Shown here one piece after another: positions 8,373-18,327 of a stretch of DNA of 64,000 nt; the first letter of the stretch is position 1, and each line of letters opens with the position of its first letter. Made by a program: the position numbers and the translations under genes. The stretch comes from Ochrobactrum sp. RH2CCR150 (GTDB lineage: Bacteria > Pseudomonadota > Alphaproteobacteria > Rhizobiales > Rhizobiaceae). The notes beneath the pieces are model-generated. The model did not search any database and was not told the DNA's origin. It saw only the letters and a list, made by a program, of their open reading frames with translations. The DNA lies in contig JACGXE010000003.1 of NCBI GenBank assembly GCA_014138095.1, forward strand, positions 372,001-436,000, given 5' to 3'.

Positions 8373-9656
8373 ATGAGTTCGAAGCGTGGGCTGAAAATTT
8401 CGGTCAGCGAGAAGGCGGCGATGTTGCGTGACAAGCGCGGCTCGGTCGCCATGATGACCTTCATGGCTCTGGCCGTTGCATTGGCCGGTTGCGCCACGCC
8501 CCCACAGGGCAAACCTAAGCAAAAGCGCTCCAAGGAATATTTCGCCGAGTCCAAATATGGCGTGAAGGCCAGCCCGCGTGTTGCCTATGGCACCGGCAAG
8601 CCTCTGCCGCGTGGCGGCGGACGTGATCAGACCGGCCAGCCTTACAAGGTCAAGGGCCGCTGGTACTATCCGAAAGAAGACAAGAATTATACGGCTGTCG
8701 GGCGTGCGTCCTGGTATGGCGAGGCTTTCCATGGTCGTCTGACCGCCAATGGCGAAGTCTATGATATGGCCCATCTGACCGCGGCGCATCCGACCATGCC
8801 GCTGCCGAGCTATGCCCGTGTGACCAATATGGACACCGGCAGTTCCGTCATTGTGCGCGTCAATGATCGCGGCCCCTACGAATATAACCGCGTGATCGAT
8901 CTGTCGCAGAAGGCGGCGGAAATGCTCGATTACCAGCATCATGGCACCGCCAATGTGAAGGTGGAATATGTCGGGCGCGCACCGCTGGAAGGCAATGACG
9001 ACGCCTATCTGATCGCATCCTACCGTCCGTCTGGCGGCGACATGATCGGTCAGCCGGCATCAGGCGTTATGATGGCCATGAACGGCCCGACGCCCACATC
9101 GCCGAAATCCCGCATTCCGATGCCAGCCATGGCGCCGCAGAGTGCGCCTATGCCGGGCTATGCGCCTGTTCCGCAGGAATCGCCGTTCTCGGTTAATCCG
9201 GCTTATGGTGATGCTTCCGGCCCAGCACCGATTTTACCGCCGAATGTGCCGACGCCGTCGCGCAAGCCGAATTCCAGCTTTGGCATGGCCAATGCCGGTC
9301 ATATCAGCGGACTGGCAGGTTATGCGTCTGACCGGATCGCCGCGAGCGCTTATACGGAAGAGCGCACCTATGGCAGCATCCTGACACCGAGCGCAATTTC
9401 CAGCGCATGGAAGCGCCGCAATGCCGAAGAGCATGGCGAATATGTAGAGCTGGGTCTGTTTGATACGCTTGAATCGGCTGAAAAGATGCAGCGCGCACTT
9501 CCGAAAACAGCTAAAATCAGCCGCACCAAGGTGCCGACTGAAAAGGGCGAGTTCTATGAACTGACCGCCGTTGCGGAAAAGGGCGGTAACGATGCCCTGC
9601 TGCGCGCCGCCTGGAAGGCTGGAGCAGCGAACGCATTCGTCGTGCGCATGGACTAA
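8373..9656 (+). CDS. rlpA: RlpA-family septal/peptidoglycan lipoprotein with SPOR domain
   Basis: Protein of 427 residues. The lipobox LAGC with acylated Cys40 follows a hydrophobic segment, so it is an outer-membrane lipoprotein. A double-psi beta-barrel (RlpA-like) domain spans about 105-205, with the conserved GRASWYG, TANGE and VRVNDRGPY motifs; the Asp of NDRGP is the catalytic acid of RlpA lytic transglycosylases. A Pro-rich linker follows, and a C-terminal SPOR domain (about 355-427) should bind denuded glycan strands at septa. The start at 8373 is one choice; ATGs at 8419 or 8450 would shorten the long n-region. The product acts in the periplasm at division or polar sites. The next gene is a peptidoglycan carboxypeptidase-like protein. 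Confidence 0.88.
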   Translation: MSSKRGLKISVSEKAAMLRDKRGSVAMMTFMALAVALAGCATPPQGKPKQKRSKEYFAESKYGVKASPRVAYGTGKPLPRGGGRDQTGQPYKVKGRWYYPKEDKNYTAVGRASWYGEAFHGRLTANGEVYDMAHLTAAHPTMPLPSYARVTNMDTGSSVIVRVNDRGPYEYNRVIDLSQKAAEMLDYQHHGTANVKVEYVGRAPLEGNDDAYLIASYRPSGGDMIGQPASGVMMAMNGPTPTSPKSRIPMPAMAPQSAPMPGYAPVPQESPFSVNPAYGDASGPAPILPPNVPTPSRKPNSSFGMANAGHISGLAGYASDRIAASAYTEERTYGSILTPSAISSAWKRRNAEEHGEYVELGLFDTLESAEKMQRALPKTAKISRTKVPTEKGEFYELTAVAEKGGNDALLRAAWKAGAANAFVVRMD

Positions 9657-9809
9657 GTGTCTGATCTAAAGTCGTAGGCTTGCCGCTTTCCACTTCAGAC
9701 ACAAAGAGCAGCTCAACCGTATCATATTTGAGTGATGCGGTTTGATGGATTGATTTTGGTCGAATTCGTTGCGTAAGCTTGCGTTCACTGCGGTCGTGAC
9801 AGGATTTCC

Positions 9810-11003
9810 ATGGGGCTTCATTCGAGAATTGCTGGGGTTTTAGCAGCAGGCACGGTGGGAATCGCTACCGTTCTGACGTCTTTTGCCGTTGTCGCTGCAC
9901 CGGTAGAGAGTTCGCTCGTGATCAAGGCTCCGCAAGCCCTGCTGGTCGACGATCGCAGCGGCACTGTGCTTCTCTCGAAAGGTGCAGAAACGCCGATCCC
10001 GCCCGCATCGCTTGCCAAGCTGATGACGGCGGAAGTGGTGTTTGAAGCGCTCGAGAAGGGCCAGACGACACTTGAAACACCCTACACGGTCAGTGAAAAT
10101 GCCTGGCGCACCGGCGGCGCGCCATCGGGCACTTCGACCATGTTCGCCCGCATCAAGTCCGCGCCGACCGTTGCGGATCTTCTTCAGGGGCTGATTGTTC
10201 AGTCGGCTAACGATGGCGCAATCATTCTGGCCGAAGGACTGGCTGGAAGCGAACAGAGCTTCGCGGAGCGCATGAACCAGCGGGCCAAGCAACTCGGTCT
10301 TACCAATTCCGTGTTCGTGAATTCGACCGGTTTGCCAGCAAGCGGTCAGTCGGTCACGCTGGATGATCTGGCCAAGCTGGCACGTCATATTCACTCGGCG
10401 CACCCGGATTTCTACAAATATTATTCGCAGGAAGCTTTTACCTGGAACAACATCACGCAGCGCAACCGCAATCCGCTGTTGCGGCTGGACGTCGGCGCGG
10501 ATGGTATGGGCACCGGTTATACGGAAGCATCGGGCTACGCTCTGGTCGCATCGGCGCAGCAGAATGGGCGGCGTCTGTTCCTTGCATTGAGCGGTCTTGC
10601 CAGCTTCAAGGAACGCGAAGAGGAAGCCAGAAAGCTTATTCAGTGGGGCATGACTTCGTTTGATGATATACGTCTTTATTCGGCAAACGATATTGTCGGT
10701 GAAGCGCAGGTTTTCGGCGGTACGCAAGCCAGCGTTTCGCTGAAAGTCAAAGATGATGTCGAATTGCTGCTGCCAAAAGAGGGTCGCGAGAAGCTGAAAG
10801 CGCGGTTCATTTATGAGGGACCGCTGCATGCGCCGATTAAAACGGACAGCAAGGTCGGACTTCTTGAATTCGACCTCAACGGCAATATGGTCCAGCAAGT
10901 GCCGCTGTTTGCGGCACAGTCTGTCGAAGAAGGCTCTCTCGCTCAGAGAGCATGGAGCAGCGCGGTCGAGCTTTCGACCGGCTGGCTGCGGAAATATCTT
11001 TAG
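9810..11003 (+). CDS. D-alanyl-D-alanine carboxypeptidase-like protein (PBP5/6 family) with altered KTG motif
   Basis: Protein of 397 residues with a signal peptide cleaved near residue 30. It is a serine peptidase S11 protein: the SxxK motif SLAK has Ser67 and Lys70, and the SxN motif SAN is at 132-134. The third motif, KTG in active enzymes (DGIKTGHT in E. coli PBP5), reads DGMGTGYTEASGY here, so Lys is replaced by Gly234. A C-terminal PBP5-type domain and amphipathic tail (WLRKYL) could touch the membrane. Family members trim pentapeptides in the periplasm; whether this one hydrolyses D-Ala-D-Ala is uncertain. tmk follows 124 bases later. Confidence 0.85.
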   Translation: MGLHSRIAGVLAAGTVGIATVLTSFAVVAAPVESSLVIKAPQALLVDDRSGTVLLSKGAETPIPPASLAKLMTAEVVFEALEKGQTTLETPYTVSENAWRTGGAPSGTSTMFARIKSAPTVADLLQGLIVQSANDGAIILAEGLAGSEQSFAERMNQRAKQLGLTNSVFVNSTGLPASGQSVTLDDLAKLARHIHSAHPDFYKYYSQEAFTWNNITQRNRNPLLRLDVGADGMGTGYTEASGYALVASAQQNGRRLFLALSGLASFKEREEEARKLIQWGMTSFDDIRLYSANDIVGEAQVFGGTQASVSLKVKDDVELLLPKEGREKLKARFIYEGPLHAPIKTDSKVGLLEFDLNGNMVQQVPLFAAQSVEEGSLAQRAWSSAVELSTGWLRKYL

Positions 11004-11127
11004 ACAGTTTTGAGGATATGCTCAAAATTCTCGACCTGACCGCCAAAGGCCAGTATGAACTTGAATCAAGCCCCAGTGATGTCCTTGTGGCTATTGAATC
11101 TTTTCAGAACCTAATGCGGAAGCCAGA

Positions 11128-11772
11128 GTGTCAGGATTATTCATTACATTCGAAGGCGGCGAAGGTGCAGGCAAGTCGACGCAGATCGCCTTGCTGGCCA
11201 AATATTTGCGCGCAAACGGATTTGATCCCGTCATTACGCGTGAGCCCGGCGGTTCGCCGGGTGCCGAGGCTGTGCGGCACGTCATCCTGAGCGGCAATGC
11301 CGAAAGCTATGGTCCGGCCATGGAGGCAATGTTGTTTGCAGCTGCCCGCGCCGATCATGTCGATCAGCTGATCCGCCCGGCACTGGCCGAGGGGCGTGTT
11401 GTGCTGTGTGATCGTTTCATCGATTCCAGTCGCGCCTATCAGGGTGTGACGGGCAATCTCGATGCGACCTATATGGCGGCGATTGAACGCATAGCAATCG
11501 ATGGGGCCGTTCCCGATATGACGATCATTCTCGATATTCCGGCTGAAAAAGGGCTTTCCCGTGCCGGGAAACGCCGCGGAAACGAGACTGCGGATCGTTT
11601 TGAAAAGGAAGATATTGCCGTGCATGAGGCGCGCCGTCAGGCATTTCTGGCCATTGCGGAAGCGGAGCCTGAGCGCTGCAAGGTTGTTGCGGCCGATCGA
11701 CCGCAGGAAGAAATCGCCGAGGATATCGGCGCACTGGCCAGTGTACTCCTGAAGAAGAAGGGGCTGTTGTGA
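11128..11772 (+). CDS. tmk: thymidylate kinase
   Basis: Protein of 214 residues, GTG start. It phosphorylates dTMP to dTDP in the cytoplasm. The P-loop is [11 protein letters not shown] near residue 7; the dTMP-binding [12 protein letters not shown] segment is at about 92-103, and the Arg-rich LID region ([15 protein letters not shown]) near 150. Length and motifs are standard. The stop overlaps the GTG of holB by four bases, the classic tmk-holB coupling that places nucleotide supply beside the clamp loader. Confidence 0.96.
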   Translation: MSGLFITFEGGEGAGKSTQIALLAKYLRANGFDPVITREPGGSPGAEAVRHVILSGNAESYGPAMEAMLFAAARADHVDQLIRPALAEGRVVLCDRFIDSSRAYQGVTGNLDATYMAAIERIAIDGAVPDMTIILDIPAEKGLSRAGKRRGNETADRFEKEDIAVHEARRQAFLAIAEAEPERCKVVAADRPQEEIAEDIGALASVLLKKKGLL

Positions 11773-12839
11773 TCGACGAACTCGACGTCCCCAAGGCGCA
11801 TGATTCCATTGAAGGCATTCCGGAGCCGTCCGCGAGCGATTACCTGACCGGCCACGGAGAGGTGACGCGCTTTCTGGCGCAGGCCTATCGCGAAGGCCGG
11901 ATGCATCATGCATTGCTGCTTGAGGGCGAGCAGGGCATTGGCAAGGCGACGCTGGCCTTCCATCTGGCAGGGCACATGCTGAGCCATGGCGATCAGGCCA
12001 ATGCGCCGGAAGATATCGGCACGCCGGACTTTGCGCGGCCGCTTTGGCGACAGATCGCGGGTGGAATGCACCCGGCGGTGTTGCACATCAACCGCCCATT
12101 CGATCAGAAGACCGGTAAATTTCGCACCGGCATCACGGTGGAAGAAATCCGCCGCGTCACGCATTTTCTGACACGCACCGCTTCGGACCATGCATGGCGC
12201 ATCGTTATCGTCGATCCTGCTGATGACATGAACCGCAATGCGGCTAATGCGCTTTTGAAAACGCTGGAAGAACCGCCAGCGCGCGCGCTGTTCGTGCTGG
12301 TGTCGCATTCATCCGGTCGCCTTTTGCCGACCATCCGCTCGCGCTGCCAGAGTATCCAGCTGCGCCCGCTGGACGAAGCGGCAATGAAGGATGCGCTGTC
12401 CCATATGGGTGCGCATATCGGACTGGATGCGGCAAGTGTCACGCCGACGCTGCTGGAACGCGCCGAAGGCAGCGTGCGCAAGGCGCTTCTGCTTCTCGCG
12501 CATGGCGGCATTGAGATTTCAGACACGGTCGATGGCATACTGGAAAGGCCCGCTTTCGATCTGCCCAAGGCGCAGGCGCTCGCCAGCGTTCTGACGGGGC
12601 GTGAGGCGGAAATACAGTATCAACTGTTCCGCGACCATCTGATGGAGCGCATCGCCGCCGAAGCGCACAGGCGCGCCGAGGCCGGACAATTGCGCGAGGC
12701 CGATCAGTGGTCGCGATTCTGGAGCGATCTCGGTCGCGAGATCATCGATGCCGAAACCTATAATCTTGATCGGAAGCAGGCTGTTGTGATCTTGCTGGAG
12801 AAGACGCATCGCGCTTTTCACACCGGCGCCGGGTCGTAG
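11769..12839 (+). CDS. holB: DNA polymerase III subunit delta'
   Basis: Protein of 356 residues, GTG start overlapping tmk. It is an AAA+ clamp-loader subunit: the P-loop [12 protein letters not shown] is near residue 55, the DAD-like segment [20 protein letters not shown] near 150-170, followed by EEPP and the SRC motif in [11 protein letters not shown] near 195. The zinc-binding cysteines of E. coli delta' are not seen, which is common in alphaproteobacteria. It works in the tau3-delta-delta' complex that loads the beta clamp. It is followed by metG after 150 bases that contain an inverted repeat at 12873-12901 (TGACAT...ATGTCA). Confidence 0.94.
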   Translation: MIDELDVPKAHDSIEGIPEPSASDYLTGHGEVTRFLAQAYREGRMHHALLLEGEQGIGKATLAFHLAGHMLSHGDQANAPEDIGTPDFARPLWRQIAGGMHPAVLHINRPFDQKTGKFRTGITVEEIRRVTHFLTRTASDHAWRIVIVDPADDMNRNAANALLKTLEEPPARALFVLVSHSSGRLLPTIRSRCQSIQLRPLDEAAMKDALSHMGAHIGLDAASVTPTLLERAEGSVRKALLLLAHGGIEISDTVDGILERPAFDLPKAQALASVLTGREAEIQYQLFRDHLMERIAAEAHRRAEAGQLREADQWSRFWSDLGREIIDAETYNLDRKQAVVILLEKTHRAFHTGAGS

Positions 12840-12989
12840 CTCCAGATCAGCCAAACTTGCTGCACTGCGGCGTGACATGACCGCTCACATGGTTTATGTC
12901 ACAGCCGACGATTTTCTCTTGTGTGTGTCTGGTGATCGTTCCCGCAAACGGTCAGGCGCGCTTTCAAACATCGAAAGACCGGGTCCATA

Positions 12990-14537
12990 ATGAGCCGCGA
13001 AAAATACTATATCACCACCGCGATTGCTTACCCTAACGGCAAGCCGCATATCGGTCACGCTTATGAACTGATTGCGACCGACGCGATGGCGCGTTTTCAG
13101 CGCCTGAACGGCAAGGATGTGCATTTCCTGACCGGTACGGACGAGCATGGTATCAAGATGCTGCAAAGCGCGCGCAAGGAAGGCATCACGCCTCGCGAGC
13201 TTGCAGACCGCAATACCGAAGCTTTCCGTCGCATGGCCGAGGTGCTGAACAGCTCGAACGACGACTATATCCGTACCTCCGAAGAGCGCCATTACAAGGC
13301 CAGCCAGGCCATCTGGCAGGCAATGGCCGCCAATGGCGACATCTATAAGGGCGGCTATGCGGGCTGGTACTCGGTTCGCGACGAAGCCTATTACGGCGAG
13401 GAAGAAACCGAAGTCCGTGCGGATAATGTTCGCTACGGTCCACAAGGCACGCCTGTTGAGTGGGTTGAAGAGGAAAGTTATTTCTTCCGTCTCTCGCAAT
13501 ATCAGGACAAGCTGCTCGAGCTTTATGAGAAGAATCCGGGCTTCATCATGCCTGCCGAGCGCCGCAATGAAATTGTGAGCTTCGTGAAGTCCGGTCTGAA
13601 GGATCTGTCGATTTCGCGCACCACTTTCGATTGGGGCATTCCGGTGCCGGGCGACGAAAAGCACGTGATGTATGTCTGGGTCGATGCGCTGACAAACTAT
13701 ATCACAGCGCTCGGCTATCCCGATACGACCAGCGACAAGTGGGCCTATTGGCCAGCCGATGCGCATATTATCGGCAAGGATATTTCGCGCTTCCACGCCG
13801 TCTATTGGCCTGCATTCCTGATGTCGGCAGGGATTCCGCTGCCGAAGCGTGTGTTTGCGCACGGCTTCCTGTTCAACCGCGGAGAGAAAATGTCGAAGTC
13901 GCTCGGCAACGTGATCGATCCGTTCGGTTTGGTCGAGCGTTACGGTCTGGATCAGCTGCGTTACTTCCTGATGCGTGAAGTGCCGTTCGGTCAGGATGGC
14001 AGCTACAGCCATGACGCCATCGTCAACCGCACCAATGCCGATCTCGCCAACGACCTTGGCAATCTGGCGCAGCGTTCACTGTCGATGATTGCGAAGAATT
14101 GCGAAGGCAAGGTTCCGCAGCCGGGCGAATTCTCGGATGCCGACAAGGCCATTCTCGATCAGGCTGACGCGGCGCTGGAAACGGCGCGTAAAGCTATGGA
14201 CGATCAGGCGCTGCATCTGGCGCTCGGCGCAATCTTCGCCGTTGTCGCGGAAGCCAACCGTTATTTCGCGGGGCAGGAGCCTTGGGCGCTGCGCAAGACC
14301 GATCCGGCGCGCATGGGCACCGTGCTCTATGTGACGGCGGAAGTCATTCGCCGTGTCGGCATCATGGTGCAGCCTTTCATTCCGCAGTCGGCAGAAAAGC
14401 TGCTCGACATTCTGGCGGTCCCTGCCGATAAGCGTCAGTTCACTGACGTGGCAGCAAGCCAGCTGGTTGGCGGTGCCGATCTGCCAGCCCCGCAGCCGGT
14501 TTTCCCGCGCTATGTGGAAACAGAAGAGCAGAACTGA
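12990..14537 (+). CDS. metG: methionyl-tRNA synthetase
   Basis: Class I synthetase of 515 residues, starting [17 protein letters not shown]. The HIGH motif is PHIGH near residue 24 and KMSKS is at 300-304. The connective-peptide zinc cysteines of the E. coli enzyme are absent, and there is no C-terminal tRNA-binding (EMAP-like) domain, so this is the short alphaproteobacterial form. It charges tRNA-Met for initiation and elongation. It lies in the common order tmk-holB-metG-tatD-MBL hydrolase; tatD begins five bases after the stop. Confidence 0.97.
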   Translation: MSREKYYITTAIAYPNGKPHIGHAYELIATDAMARFQRLNGKDVHFLTGTDEHGIKMLQSARKEGITPRELADRNTEAFRRMAEVLNSSNDDYIRTSEERHYKASQAIWQAMAANGDIYKGGYAGWYSVRDEAYYGEEETEVRADNVRYGPQGTPVEWVEEESYFFRLSQYQDKLLELYEKNPGFIMPAERRNEIVSFVKSGLKDLSISRTTFDWGIPVPGDEKHVMYVWVDALTNYITALGYPDTTSDKWAYWPADAHIIGKDISRFHAVYWPAFLMSAGIPLPKRVFAHGFLFNRGEKMSKSLGNVIDPFGLVERYGLDQLRYFLMREVPFGQDGSYSHDAIVNRTNADLANDLGNLAQRSLSMIAKNCEGKVPQPGEFSDADKAILDQADAALETARKAMDDQALHLALGAIFAVVAEANRYFAGQEPWALRKTDPARMGTVLYVTAEVIRRVGIMVQPFIPQSAEKLLDILAVPADKRQFTDVAASQLVGGADLPAPQPVFPRYVETEEQN

Positions 14538-14542
14538 GTGCG

Positions 14543-15337
14543 ATGATGCTTGTCGATAGCCATTGTCACCTCGACTTTGCCGATTTCGAGCCGGAGCGCG
14601 ATGCTGTTGTGCAGCGCGCGCTCGACGCCGGGATCAAGCGCATGGTGACGATCTCCACGCGGGTTCGCAAATTCGATACGATCCGCGCCATCGCGGAAGC
14701 CTATGAGTCCGTCTATTGCTCGGTCGGTACCCATCCGAACAACGCGCATGAAGAACTGGATATCACGGCTGATGATCTCGTGCGCCTTGCGGAACATCCG
14801 AAAGTTGTCGCCATAGGCGAGGCGGGTCTTGATTATCATTACGACTACGCTCCGCCGGAAGCGCAGCGTCAGGGTTTCCTCGTTCACATCGAAGCCGCGC
14901 GCCGGACACAGCTGCCGCTTGTCATCCATGCGCGCAGTGCGGACGACGACATGGCCGAAATTCTGGAACAGGAAACGGCCAAGGGTGCTTTCCCTTTCAT
15001 TCTCCATTGCTTTTCTTCCGGACGAGCACTGGCGGAAAAAGGCATTGAACTGGGCGGCTATGTTTCCTTCTCGGGCATTCTGACTTTCAAGAACTCGCCG
15101 GAAATCCGCGAAATAGCGACCATTGTTCCGCGTGACCGCCTGCTGGTGGAAACGGATGCGCCGTTCCTTGCACCGCTGCCGCATCGCGGTAAGCGCAACG
15201 AACCGTCTTTCGTGCAGCACACCGCTGCCATGCTGGCCGAGACGATTGGCGTGAGCAATGACGAAGTCGCGCGTATCACGAGCGACAACGTGTTCAGGCT
15301 GTTCTCCAAAATGCCTCGGCCGGCAGAGGAAGTTTGA
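14543..15337 (+). CDS. tatD: TatD family metal-dependent hydrolase
   Basis: Protein of 264 residues. TIM-barrel hydrolase of the TatD/YcfH type with the metal motif DSHCHLDF at the N terminus, the GEAGLDYHYD segment near 93-101 providing the bridging Glu, the histidine in LVIHARSADDD near 130, and ETDAPFLAP near 206. Family members are 3'-5' DNA exonucleases or deoxyribonucleases; the exact substrate is unknown. ATG codons at 14543 and 14546 are both possible. It is coupled to metG and to the following MBL gene (four-base overlap). Confidence 0.93.
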   Translation: MMLVDSHCHLDFADFEPERDAVVQRALDAGIKRMVTISTRVRKFDTIRAIAEAYESVYCSVGTHPNNAHEELDITADDLVRLAEHPKVVAIGEAGLDYHYDYAPPEAQRQGFLVHIEAARRTQLPLVIHARSADDDMAEILEQETAKGAFPFILHCFSSGRALAEKGIELGGYVSFSGILTFKNSPEIREIATIVPRDRLLVETDAPFLAPLPHRGKRNEPSFVQHTAAMLAETIGVSNDEVARITSDNVFRLFSKMPRPAEEV

Positions 15338-16158
15338 GCGTGGCTTCTCCTCGAAATTGCTTGCGTTTCACGGTTCTGGGCTGCGGTTCGTCGCCCGGCG
15401 TACCGCGTATCAATGGCGATTGGGGCAATTGTGATCCGCAGAACCCGAAAAACCGTCGCACCCGCACATCCTTGCTGGTGGAGCGTTTTAATGAGCGCGG
15501 CAATCACACCACGGTGGTGATTGATACGGGACCGGATTTCCGCACGCAGATGATCGATGCCAGCGTGCATTCCCTGGATGCGGCGGTCTATACCCATCCG
15601 CATGCCGACCATATTCACGGGATTGACGATCTGCGCACCTATGTGGTGGATAATCGTCGCCTGATGGATGTCTATGCCAACCGCTTCACGCGCAACCGGC
15701 TGTACGACGCTTTCGGCTATTGTTTCGAGACACCGGCAGGGTCAAGCTATCCGCCAATCCTGAGCATGCATGATATTGCAGCCGAGACACCCTTCACCAT
15801 CGAGGGTGCAGGCGGCGAAATCCGGTTTGAGCCGTTCCGGCAGATCCACGGCGATATCGAGTCACTCGGCTTCCGCATTGGCAAAGTCGTCTATTGCACG
15901 GATGTCAGCGCATTCCCGGATGAGAGCCTGCGTTATGTCCGTCATGCCGATGTGCTGATCCTCGGGGCTTTGCAATATCGCCCGCATCCGAGCCATTTCT
16001 CGCTAGAGCAGGCGCTGGAATGGATCGAGCTGTTCGCGCCAAAGCGTGCAATTCTCACGCATATGCATGTGCCGCTCGACTACGAGACGGTGCTGCGTGA
16101 AACGCCTGATAATGTTGAGCCCGGTTATGACGGGCTCCGGTTTGAAATTCCTGCCTAA
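15334..16158 (+). CDS. MBL-fold metallo-hydrolase (PhnP-like)
   Basis: Protein of 274 residues with a TTG start overlapping the tatD stop; a GTG four codons in is an alternative. The metallo-beta-lactamase motif HPHADHIHGIDD (near residue 89) is the HxHxDH signature; the first motif GCGSSPGVPRINGDWG resembles PhnP/ribonuclease-Z-like members, which cleave cyclic phosphodiesters. ILTHMHVPLDYE near the end supplies a further metal histidine. It ends the metG operon at a strong terminator. The function is inferred only at the level of phosphodiesterase-like hydrolase. Confidence 0.88.
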   Translation: MSVASPRNCLRFTVLGCGSSPGVPRINGDWGNCDPQNPKNRRTRTSLLVERFNERGNHTTVVIDTGPDFRTQMIDASVHSLDAAVYTHPHADHIHGIDDLRTYVVDNRRLMDVYANRFTRNRLYDAFGYCFETPAGSSYPPILSMHDIAAETPFTIEGAGGEIRFEPFRQIHGDIESLGFRIGKVVYCTDVSAFPDESLRYVRHADVLILGALQYRPHPSHFSLEQALEWIELFAPKRAILTHMHVPLDYETVLRETPDNVEPGYDGLRFEIPA

Positions 16159-16163
16159 AATTA

Positions 16164-16194
16164 AAAGCCCGGCATCTCTGCCGGGCTTTTTTTG
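16164..16194. terminator. bidirectional terminator between the MBL gene and ndvA
   Basis: Nine-bp stem AGCCCGGCA/TGCCGGGCT (16166-16174 with 16179-16187), loop TCTC, then a run of seven T; the AAAA before the stem gives a weaker tail for the convergent ndvA gene. Confidence 0.9.
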
Positions 16195-16213
16195 TTGTTT
16201 GCTGTCTCAGCAA

Positions 16214-18025
16214 TCAGGCGCGCGCCGGGAAGGGCATCACATTGCTGCCTTCTGCATTATCTTCTGCGCTGCTCTCAGCAGGCTTTTTGGTCTGCTTGTC
16301 TTCGAGAGCCAGACCACCGGCGCGGAGCAGGTCGGAGAAACGACCGCCACGGGCTGCAAGCTCATCGAAGCTGCCGCGTTCGACCAGATGGCCCTTGTCC
16401 ATGAACAGAACCTGATCCGCTGAGCGGACCGTCGACAGACGGTGCGCGATGATAAAGGTGGTGCGGTTATGACTGAGATCATCCACAGCCTGCTTCACCT
16501 TTTCTTCGGTCTCGACGTCGAGCGCGCTAGTCGCTTCGTCGAGCACGAGGATCGGAGAATCCTTCAGGATCGCGCGGGCAATTGCCAGACGCTGGCGTTC
16601 GCCACCCGAAAGCTGCGAACCGCGTTCGCCGACGACCGTGTCGTAACCATTGGCCTTGGCAAGAACGAAGTCGTGGGCTGCGGCAGCCTTGGCGGCGGCG
16701 TGGACTTCTTCATGCGAGGCATTTTCACGACCGACGCGGATATTTTCCTCGACGGTACGGTTGAAGAGGCCAGCATCCTGAAACACGGTGGCAATCGCAT
16801 GACGCAGGGAGCGACGGCTGACAGTGCGCGTATCGACACCGTCGATCAGCACGCGACCAGCAGCCGGGTCGAACACACGCTGGAGAATATTGATCAGCGT
16901 GGTCTTACCCGCACCGGTCGGACCGACGATGGCGACCGTCTGGCCGGGCTTTACCTCGAACGACACGTCATAAACGCCCTGACCCGAATTCGGGAACTCG
17001 AACGTAACATTGTCGAAAACGATGTCGCCCTTGACGTTCTCCAGATCGGCCACATTCTGCGGTTCCTGACGATCGGCGGTTGCGTCTTCCATTTCGAAGA
17101 ATTCTTCGAGCTTGGCGCGTGCCGTCACCGTCTGGTTGATAAAGGCGCTGATCTGGTCGAGACGGCCAATCATCAGCTGTGCAAAGCCGATAAAGGCAAT
17201 CACATCACCAACGCGCATTTGACCCTTGGTCACGAAGTAAGCGCCGAGAACCAGCACGACCACCATGGAGAAGGTCGAAGCCATGCGGTTCAGACCGCTG
17301 GCAAGCGCCCACCAGTTGAGAACTGGAAACTGTACCTTTTCCAGATTGCGCGCATAGTCGCGCAGCGCCTGTGTTTCAGAGGCAATGCGGTTATAGCTCT
17401 GCACGACCGAGACATTGCTGATCGTATCGCTGACATGCTCGAACAGCTTGTGATGGTGCTTTTCGACAGCCATCTGGCCGTCCTTGGTCTTGCGCATGAC
17501 CAGCTGGCCAATCATGACATAGATCACGCCGAGCACGATCAGGACGAGCGACATGCGCATGTCCATGTTCATGGCGACCGGAATGAGCGTTGCCAGAGCC
17601 ACAACGGTGGTCAGGTGCTGACGCATGAATTCAAGCCAGAGCGTGAAGAGCGAGTCCGTTGCGCGGATCAGCGTGTGCAGGGCATTGGACGTGCCGCGCT
17701 TCTGATGCCAGCCGAGCGGCATGGTGATCAGGCGCTCATAGGAGTCGATCATTACGCCGAGACGGCGGCGATGCGCAAGGCGATCCGCACCACGCGCCAC
17801 GAAAACGGCTGCGATGATGTTGAAGACGCCAAGTGCGGCCCACATGGACAAAGGCGAGACAATGTCTCCCTTATCCGAGATAGCCTGAATGACCTGACCG
17901 AACAGGATTGGTTCGGCCAGCGTAACAAGGGCAACGAGGACACTCGCAACACACATCGATATCGTTGCGGCTTTCTCGACCGCAAGATATTCCATGGCTC
18001 GCCAGTATATTTTGAGCAATGACAC
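16214..18025 (-). CDS. ndvA: cyclic beta-1,2-glucan exporter, ABC permease/ATPase
   Basis: Half-size ABC exporter of 603 residues. An N-terminal domain with six membrane helices (about 1-300) contains the long conserved stretch including RGADRLAHRRRLGVMIDSYE and MRQHLTTVVALATLIP, which I recognise from NdvA/ChvA of Brucella and Rhizobium. The C-terminal ATPase has Walker A GPTGAGKTT near 371, signature LSGGERQRLAIARA, Walker B ILVLDEATSALD and IIAHRLSTVRSAD. NdvA exports cyclic beta-1,2-glucan to the periplasm, where it serves in osmoprotection and host interaction. It is monocistronic and convergent with the metG operon. The last 25 residues are a variable charged tail. Confidence 0.93.
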   Translation of the reverse strand: MSLLKIYWRAMEYLAVEKAATISMCVASVLVALVTLAEPILFGQVIQAISDKGDIVSPLSMWAALGVFNIIAAVFVARGADRLAHRRRLGVMIDSYERLITMPLGWHQKRGTSNALHTLIRATDSLFTLWLEFMRQHLTTVVALATLIPVAMNMDMRMSLVLIVLGVIYVMIGQLVMRKTKDGQMAVEKHHHKLFEHVSDTISNVSVVQSYNRIASETQALRDYARNLEKVQFPVLNWWALASGLNRMASTFSMVVVLVLGAYFVTKGQMRVGDVIAFIGFAQLMIGRLDQISAFINQTVTARAKLEEFFEMEDATADRQEPQNVADLENVKGDIVFDNVTFEFPNSGQGVYDVSFEVKPGQTVAIVGPTGAGKTTLINILQRVFDPAAGRVLIDGVDTRTVSRRSLRHAIATVFQDAGLFNRTVEENIRVGRENASHEEVHAAAKAAAAHDFVLAKANGYDTVVGERGSQLSGGERQRLAIARAILKDSPILVLDEATSALDVETEEKVKQAVDDLSHNRTTFIIAHRLSTVRSADQVLFMDKGHLVERGSFDELAARGGRFSDLLRAGGLALEDKQTKKPAESSAEDNAEGSNVMPFPARA

Positions 18026-18327
18026 TTTCGCACTCCCGCTCGTTCTATTTACGGGGCTAAATGGTACGACCCCACTGTTCTATCAATATCTAATGTCGGG
18101 AAGAAGTGGCTATTGGGTGTCAGAACCAACCATAAATTAAAAACGTGTGTAACTGAGTGTGAAGATTCAGGCCTTTATCGCCAAATATCGGCTGGAAGCG
18201 GCGTGAAAGGCTTCAAATCGCAGTTTTCCGGAATTGCACTAGCAATCGGGGAAACTCACGTCTATTGACAGGATTAACGAGTTGGCGCGCACGGTCGCGC
18301 CCCAAAAGATATTGATCGGGTTTCTCC
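18026..18327. other. intergenic region between divergent ndvA and rluC
   Basis: 302 bases that must hold both promoters. A TTGACA lies at about 18265 on the plus strand, but no -10 hexamer is found at the right distance. An IR-like GGCGCGCACGGTCGCGCC is seen just before rluC. No gene is recognised. Confidence 0.5.

Noticed and set aside
12894..14012. Minus-strand frame opposite metG, and similar frames opposite ndvA, glnA, sufC, sufD and the DAHP synthase
   Set aside because: Shadows of conserved genes; their compositions match reversed codon use and none shows a known domain.
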